A program made the position numbers and the translations under genes. 37,056 nt of DNA from NCBI GenBank assembly GCA_034722995.1, contig JAYEOL010000064.1:1-37056 (forward strand), given 5' to 3'. Source of the stretch: Candidatus Cloacimonadota bacterium. GTDB lineage: Bacteria > Cloacimonadota > Cloacimonadia > JGIOTU-2. Of the stretch, positions 33,030 through 37,056 are shown piece after piece. The number at the start of each line of letters is the position of its first letter. Within the stretch, counting starts at the first letter, position 1. The notes below the pieces were generated by a model, which searched no databases, was not told the origin of the DNA, and saw only the letters and a list, made by a program, of their open reading frames with translations.

Positions 33030-33885
33030 AGAACAACTAAAAGATATAATACCTGCATTGGCAAGAAAACATAATTTCAGACAGGCAATCGTAGAAAAAG
33101 ATTATTACCTCACCATTATTTTGAATAATATTGATTCACATCTAAGCAACAAACTTATTTTTAAGGGTGGCTCACTTCTTAATAAAATTTATTTCAATTA
33201 CAAAAGGTTAAGTGAAGACATTGATTTCACTTATTTGAGTAAAGACGAATTGAACTCGCGATCTAAAAGATCCAGGGCTATTGCACCAGTTAGAGAAAAT
33301 ATGAAGGAATTCTTAAGATATTTAGGCTTAAAAAGTAAAAATCCAGAGGGTGAAGGATTTAATAATTCTATGCAATATATTTTCAATATTTCATATCCTT
33401 CTTTTGTTACTGGAAAAGATGAAAGTATAAATATTGAGACTTCATTAAGACAAAAACCAATAGATAAACCGGTTTATAATGCAATCAGACATTTTTATAG
33501 AAATCCTTTTACAGACGAAGATTTAATCCCGGAAAATAAAATATTATCACTATCTCTAATTGAAGCTGTTGCTGAGAAATTGAAAGCTGCAATTACAAGA
33601 AAAGATTTGGCAATTCGTGATTATTATGATTTATGGCATATAGCAAAATCAGATTTCGATTTTTATAATAAAAAATTCCTTAATATTTTTAAGAAAAAAC
33701 TCGGAGGTGAAGGTTATAAATGTGATTATCGTCATAATTTTGGTTTAGATAAAAATGCTGTTAACATACTTAATCATCAGGTAAAAACGGATCTAATACC
33801 AGTTATTCGTATTGGAGAACATTTCAATCTTGAAAAAGTTCTTGAACGATTTAACAAGATACTGAAAGAAGTAAATTATTCTTAA
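33022..33885 (+). CDS. AbiEii-family nucleotidyltransferase toxin
   Basis: About 287 aa from ATG 33022, which lies inside the AbiEi stop region, so the two are translationally coupled. The nucleotidyltransferase core LIFKGGSLLNKIYFNYKRLSEDIDFTYL contains the GGS and DxD motifs, followed by IEAVAEKLKAAITRKDLAIRDYYDLWHI, also conserved. Type IV AbiEii toxins block growth by nucleotide transfer to RNA targets and can act in phage defence. All motifs look intact, in contrast to the broken nucleotidyltransferase at 17129-17685. Confidence 0.9.
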   Translation: MDKEQLKDIIPALARKHNFRQAIVEKDYYLTIILNNIDSHLSNKLIFKGGSLLNKIYFNYKRLSEDIDFTYLSKDELNSRSKRSRAIAPVRENMKEFLRYLGLKSKNPEGEGFNNSMQYIFNISYPSFVTGKDESINIETSLRQKPIDKPVYNAIRHFYRNPFTDEDLIPENKILSLSLIEAVAEKLKAAITRKDLAIRDYYDLWHIAKSDFDFYNKKFLNIFKKKLGGEGYKCDYRHNFGLDKNAVNILNHQVKTDLIPVIRIGEHFNLEKVLERFNKILKEVNYS

Positions 33886-33898
33886 TAAAAAACTAACA

Positions 33899-35254
33899 AT
33901 GCCTAAGCAGGAATTCAAAATGATTCATAAACAAAATCCACTAAAATTTTTCATCCAAACCTATGGCTGTCAGATGAATGTAGCTGATAGCGAAATGGTT
34001 TCAGGTCTACTAATCAAATCTGGATATGAACTGACTGAAAATATTGATGAAGCGGACATAATAATTTTCAATAGTTGCACAGTCCGCCAGCACGCAGAAG
34101 ACAGAGTTATCGGTCGTATTACACAAGAAGGAAATCGCAAAAAAAAGAAACCAAATTTACTTATTGGCTTAATTGGATGCGTTGCCCAACGCTGCGGTGA
34201 AGAACTAATACAGAAAATAGATTGCCTTGATTTCGCAGTTGGAACTGACCAATATCGTCTTTTACCAAAAGTAATAGAGAATTGCTTAAAGAATAATTGC
34301 TCAACATCTTTGCTTCAAGCAAATTATAAAGAAAATTACAGCGACATTCCTCCTTATAGAAAAAAAGGGATAAATGCTTTCATAACCATCATGCGTGGCT
34401 GTAATAACTTCTGCTCGTATTGTATTGTTCCGTATGTTCGTGGAAGAGAACGCTCACGAAATCATCTTGAAGTTCTAAAAGAGATTGAAACGGCTGGGAA
34501 TAAAGGATACAAAGATATTACACTCTTGGGACAAAATGTAAATTCTTACAAAAATGATAATATTGATTTTCCCACTTTACTTAAACTTGCCTCAAAAATT
34601 GATTCCATAAAAAGATTGCGTTTTATTACATCTCATCCAAAAGATTTATCTGATAAATTAATTGAAGTAATGACAAATGAAGAAAAAGTATGTGAGCATC
34701 TTCATCTTCCATTGCAATCAGGCTCAAACACTATTTTAGAAAAAATGAATAGAGGTTATTCAGTTGAGCAATACCTTTCTATTATTAAGAAGCTAAAAAA
34801 TTCTATCCCGAATATTGCCATAACAACTGATGTTATGACTGGTTTTCCAGGAGAAACAGAAAAGGACTTTTTGGATACCTATAATCTTATGAAAAAGATA
34901 AGATTTGATTATGCATTTACATTTAAATATTCTCCTCGCAAAGGAACAAAGGCAGCTGATCCCCGAGTAAATCGGGGACAGATAGATGAAAGTATTCGCC
35001 TAAAAAGATTACAAAAATTAATAGCACTTCAGGAAAAGATTACTTTTGAAAAATATAAAGAGCAAACCGGAAAAGTTGTTGAGGTTTATGTTGAACAAAA
35101 AAGTAAGAAAAACATCAATGAACTATCAGGACGAACAAGGGATAATAAAATAGCTGTGTTTCCTGGAGATAAAAATTTGATTGGCAAATTTGTGAAAGTA
35201 AAAATTTGCGATGCAACTGGATGGACATTAAGAGGAAAACAACAAAAAATTTGA
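33899..35254 (+). CDS. miaB: tRNA-2-methylthio-N6-dimethylallyladenosine synthase
   Basis: A 451-aa radical SAM methylthiotransferase; ATG 33920 is an alternative start. The N-terminal MTTase domain has QTYGCQMNVADSEMV, FNSCTVRQHAEDR and GCVAQRCGEE with three cluster cysteines. The radical SAM motif is GCNNFCSYCIVPYVRGRERSR, and LPLQSGSNTILEKMNRGY and TDVMTGFPGETEKDF follow. A TRAM domain ends the protein. It modifies A37 of tRNAs reading UNN codons. The linker before TRAM contains ADPRVNRGQ, encoded by a palindrome that also occurs between genes. Confidence 0.95.
   Translation: MPKQEFKMIHKQNPLKFFIQTYGCQMNVADSEMVSGLLIKSGYELTENIDEADIIIFNSCTVRQHAEDRVIGRITQEGNRKKKKPNLLIGLIGCVAQRCGEELIQKIDCLDFAVGTDQYRLLPKVIENCLKNNCSTSLLQANYKENYSDIPPYRKKGINAFITIMRGCNNFCSYCIVPYVRGRERSRNHLEVLKEIETAGNKGYKDITLLGQNVNSYKNDNIDFPTLLKLASKIDSIKRLRFITSHPKDLSDKLIEVMTNEEKVCEHLHLPLQSGSNTILEKMNRGYSVEQYLSIIKKLKNSIPNIAITTDVMTGFPGETEKDFLDTYNLMKKIRFDYAFTFKYSPRKGTKAADPRVNRGQIDESIRLKRLQKLIALQEKITFEKYKEQTGKVVEVYVEQKSKKNINELSGRTRDNKIAVFPGDKNLIGKFVKVKICDATGWTLRGKQQKI
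34961..34977. repeat. Palindrome CCCCGAGTAAATCGGGG inside miaB
   Basis: This 17-base palindrome shares 15 of 17 bases with the perfect palindrome upstream of metG (18627-18643). It is read in frame as PRVNRG in a surface linker between the radical SAM and TRAM domains. Confidence 0.6.
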
Positions 35255-35285
35255 CAACTAATATTAAGAATTTTCATATAAAATT

Positions 35286-35753
35286 ATGAACTTAAAGAAA
35301 CTATTATTTCAGAATGTAGCAATTACTAATAGTGAAGTAAAGGAAAAAGACACTAACAGAAAAATCCAAATAGCAACTTGTGCTCTACTTCTTGAGCTTG
35401 CAAATGCAGATAGCGAATTCGCAGATGTTGAGAAAGAAAGTATAATTTCTATAATTAAATCTAATTTTAATTTGTCAGATAATGAAGTAAATGAGTTAAT
35501 AAATGAGACAGAAAAGGAACTCAAACAAAGTATTGATTTGTGGCAATTCACTAATCTTATAAACCAAAATTTTTCAAATGAAGAAAAAGAGAGAATTCTT
35601 GAATTTACCTGGCAGGTCATTTATGCAGATGGTCGTCTTGACCAATATGAAGACTATTTGGTTCACAAAATAGCAAATTTATTACGATTAAGCCATGAAC
35701 AACTTATAAAAACAAAATTATCGGTCTCGGCGCCCAGACGGAAAAGTGAGTGA
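35286..35753 (+). CDS. TerB-like (TerB/DjlA N-terminal fold) protein, 155 aa
   Basis: An all-helical protein. IATCALLLELANADSEFADVEKESIISIIKSNFNLSD and LEFTWQVIYADGRLDQYEDYLVHKIANLLRLS are the two acidic metal-binding-like repeats of the TerB family, whose role is unclear (tellurite resistance or stress sensing in some species). The last 13 residues (KLSVSAPRRKSE) fall outside the domain and are encoded by a dispersed repeat copy (35720-35742). It is followed three bases later by the HD-fold gene. Confidence 0.85.
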   Translation: MNLKKLLFQNVAITNSEVKEKDTNRKIQIATCALLLELANADSEFADVEKESIISIIKSNFNLSDNEVNELINETEKELKQSIDLWQFTNLINQNFSNEEKERILEFTWQVIYADGRLDQYEDYLVHKIANLLRLSHEQLIKTKLSVSAPRRKSE

Positions 35754-35756
35754 GAA

Positions 35757-36293
35757 ATGAAGAGAGAAATTAAAGAATTATGGCCAGAATTAAACTGGAT
35801 AAAGAATAGAAATTTACGAGAAAAAGTTGCAAAAACATGGGAATTGGCTTTTAAAAAAAGTGTGTTAACGCCAGAAGATTTAAAAAAAATACCATTTACC
35901 TTACTTGTAAAAAATTGCAAAGTAAGTTTTATGGCTCATAAGCGAGCTGTTGTTCATATCGCTTTTGAATCTGCCAAAATAATGCAGGAATTCTTTGGAG
36001 ATAATCTGCCAATTAATCTTGATGTAGTTGTTGCAGGTGCTATTTTAGCTGATGTGGGTAAATTGCTTGAATATGAAAAGGATGGAGATACTATAAAATT
36101 CAGCAAATCTGGAACTTTGCTTAGACATGCATTTACAGGTGTTTCTCTTGCACAAGTGTGTGGAGTTCCTGATGAAGTCTGTCATATTATTGCAGTACAT
36201 TCCAAAGAAGGTGATGCATTCAAGAGAACGACAGAAGGATTGATTGTTCATCATGCAGATTTTATGGCTTATCTGCCTTTTAAGAATTTATAG
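35757..36293 (+). CDS. HD-domain-fold protein, first HD replaced by AD
   Basis: A 178-aa protein with the HD phosphohydrolase fold: MAHKRAVVHIAFESAKIM, then AGAILADVGKLLEYEK where the usual LLHDIGK is expected, then RHAFTGVSLAQVCGVPDEVCHIIAVHSKEGD and IVHHADFMAY. The other metal-ligand histidines are kept, but the His of the HD pair is an Ala. Either this subfamily uses a different ligand or the enzyme is inactive. The substrate is unknown. Its stop abuts the next ATG. Confidence 0.8.
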   Translation: MKREIKELWPELNWIKNRNLREKVAKTWELAFKKSVLTPEDLKKIPFTLLVKNCKVSFMAHKRAVVHIAFESAKIMQEFFGDNLPINLDVVVAGAILADVGKLLEYEKDGDTIKFSKSGTLLRHAFTGVSLAQVCGVPDEVCHIIAVHSKEGDAFKRTTEGLIVHHADFMAYLPFKNL

Positions 36294-36497
36294 ATGAATA
36301 CCGATAAAACCTGTAAATGGTATAATTCTTGTCCGATAAAATATTTTACTGACGCTGGAAAATTAGAGCCATATTGGGTAGAAAATTATTGTCTGAAGGG
36401 TAATAAAAATTGTATTCGTTATCAAATGGAAGAAAGAGGAGAATTTCATCCAGATAATATGCTGCCTAATGGGACGATTCGTGATGATTTAATCTAA
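36294..36497 (+). CDS. Small Cys-rich protein, 67 aa
   Basis: A compact protein with CKWYNSCPIKYF, LEPYWVENYCLKGNKNCIRYQMEERGE and DNMLPNGTIRDDL. The four cysteines (C7, C13, C33, C40) are well placed to bind zinc or an Fe-S cluster. The ATG directly follows the stop of the HD-fold gene, so they are co-translated and may act together. Family function not known to me. Confidence 0.7.
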   Translation: MNTDKTCKWYNSCPIKYFTDAGKLEPYWVENYCLKGNKNCIRYQMEERGEFHPDNMLPNGTIRDDLI

Positions 36498-36528
36498 ATA
36501 ATGGTTTATGTAGATTAAAGGTTTATCT

Positions 36529-37056
36529 ATGGGTAAAAAATATAAAGAAATTCAAGAAAGAATTATTATAACTTCAAAAACGGATGTTGTTCGGGAACAG
36601 TTATCTTTCGTAGATACCTATATAAGCCAACCAATAGAGAATAGAAGACAAAATACTACTGCAGTATATTTAGGAGATGTAAATAAAGCACTGGGACTAT
36701 TGCCTAATGACATTATAGATTGTGTAGTGACCTCGCCTCCTTATTGGAAACAGAGGAATTATAAACATCCCAAACAGATTGGTCAAGAAAAATCCTATCA
36801 TGAGTATATAAGAAATCTTGTTGATATTTTTACTAAAATAAAAAGAGTATTAAAGCCCACGGGAACTTTCTTTTTAAATGTAGGATATAAATATCAAAAT
36901 AAGGAGTTATTACTTATACCTGAATTATTAGCAGTTGAACTTCAAAAAAATGGCTGGGCACTCTTAAACAAAATTATCTGGCAAAAACCTAATGCTATGC
37001 CTTCCTCACTGGATAATAGGTTTTCAAACGTTTATGAGCCTATATTTCTATTCGTA
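36529..37056 (+). CDS. Site-specific DNA methyltransferase, N4-cytosine type (C-terminus outside window)
   Basis: The frame is open from ATG 36529 to the window end, 176 codons. After a non-conserved start of about 50 residues, TAVYLGDVNKALGLLP is followed by DCVVTSPPYWKQRNY, the catalytic TSPPYW motif seen mostly in m4C methyltransferases (N6-adenine enzymes usually have DPPY). Then VLKPTGTFFLNVGYKY and IIWQKPNAMPSS, typical of the beta-class N6/N4 fold. Whether a restriction enzyme accompanies it cannot be seen. Confidence 0.88.
   Translation, partial: MGKKYKEIQERIIITSKTDVVREQLSFVDTYISQPIENRRQNTTAVYLGDVNKALGLLPNDIIDCVVTSPPYWKQRNYKHPKQIGQEKSYHEYIRNLVDIFTKIKRVLKPTGTFFLNVGYKYQNKELLLIPELLAVELQKNGWALLNKIIWQKPNAMPSSLDNRFSNVYEPIFLFV

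Noticed and set aside
35309-35620. Minus-strand ORF of 103 codons
   Set aside because: Antisense shadow of the TerB-like gene with Ser/Phe-rich composition.

Overview
This window is AT-rich DNA from a Gram-negative bacterium. Outer-membrane barrel proteins, lipoproteins with clear lipoboxes and periplasmic SpoIID-type proteins all point to two membranes. The gene set is what one expects of an uncultured lineage of the FCB group: DUF5916 barrel, DUF6754 cluster, SiaABC-like signalling, and methionyl-tRNA synthetase with a fused C-terminal tRNA-binding domain. A Cloacimonadota-like organism is my best guess, but it is an inference from gene content only. No rRNA or tRNA gene was seen.

Layout. 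1-3.9 kb: a lipoprotein cut by the window edge, a broken sugar-epimerase gene, a tiny membrane ORF coupled to a methyltransferase, a DUF362 protein and a flippase-like (LPG synthase TM) membrane protein. 4.0-7.4 kb: a tight four-gene membrane cluster of unknown function (DUF6754 type). 7.4-8.1 kb: a gene-free stretch full of palindromes. 8.1-14.1 kb: an orphan MoxR ATPase, then a signalling operon with a tandem-Cache lipoprotein, a REC-PAS-GAF-PAS-PP2C phosphatase, a SiaB-like kinase, a SiaC-like phosphoprotein, and a SiaD-like coiled-coil protein whose GGDEF output is replaced by a zinc-ribbon-like tail. 14.2-18.5 kb: small proteins, a cupin, a slipin, an EF-Tu-domain-2-like protein, and a cassette holding a frameshifted nucleotidyltransferase, bounded by a duplicated gene end. 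18.7-20.7 kb: metG.

20.7-29.4 kb is the most interesting part. All on the minus strand lie HicB/HicA, a structured small RNA with its own terminator, a 47-aa peptide gene with a C-x4-C core, a hairpin attenuator, a SPASM protein lacking the radical-SAM cysteines, a full radical SAM/SPASM maturase with an RRE-like N-terminus, a TraB/TIKI-fold protein, an ABC exporter and a DUF5916 outer-membrane barrel. I read this as a RiPP (ribosomally made, post-translationally modified peptide) locus with maturation, possible processing and export functions.

29.7-37 kb: SpoIID/LytB protein, a Cys-rich helical protein, an AbiE type IV toxin-antitoxin pair, miaB, a TerB-like protein, an HD-fold protein, a small Cys-rich protein, and the start of an m4C-type DNA methyltransferase cut by the window end.

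Short palindromic repeats are scattered through the window and have entered coding frames at least twice (ABC transporter, miaB) and probably a third time (TerB-like C-terminus).
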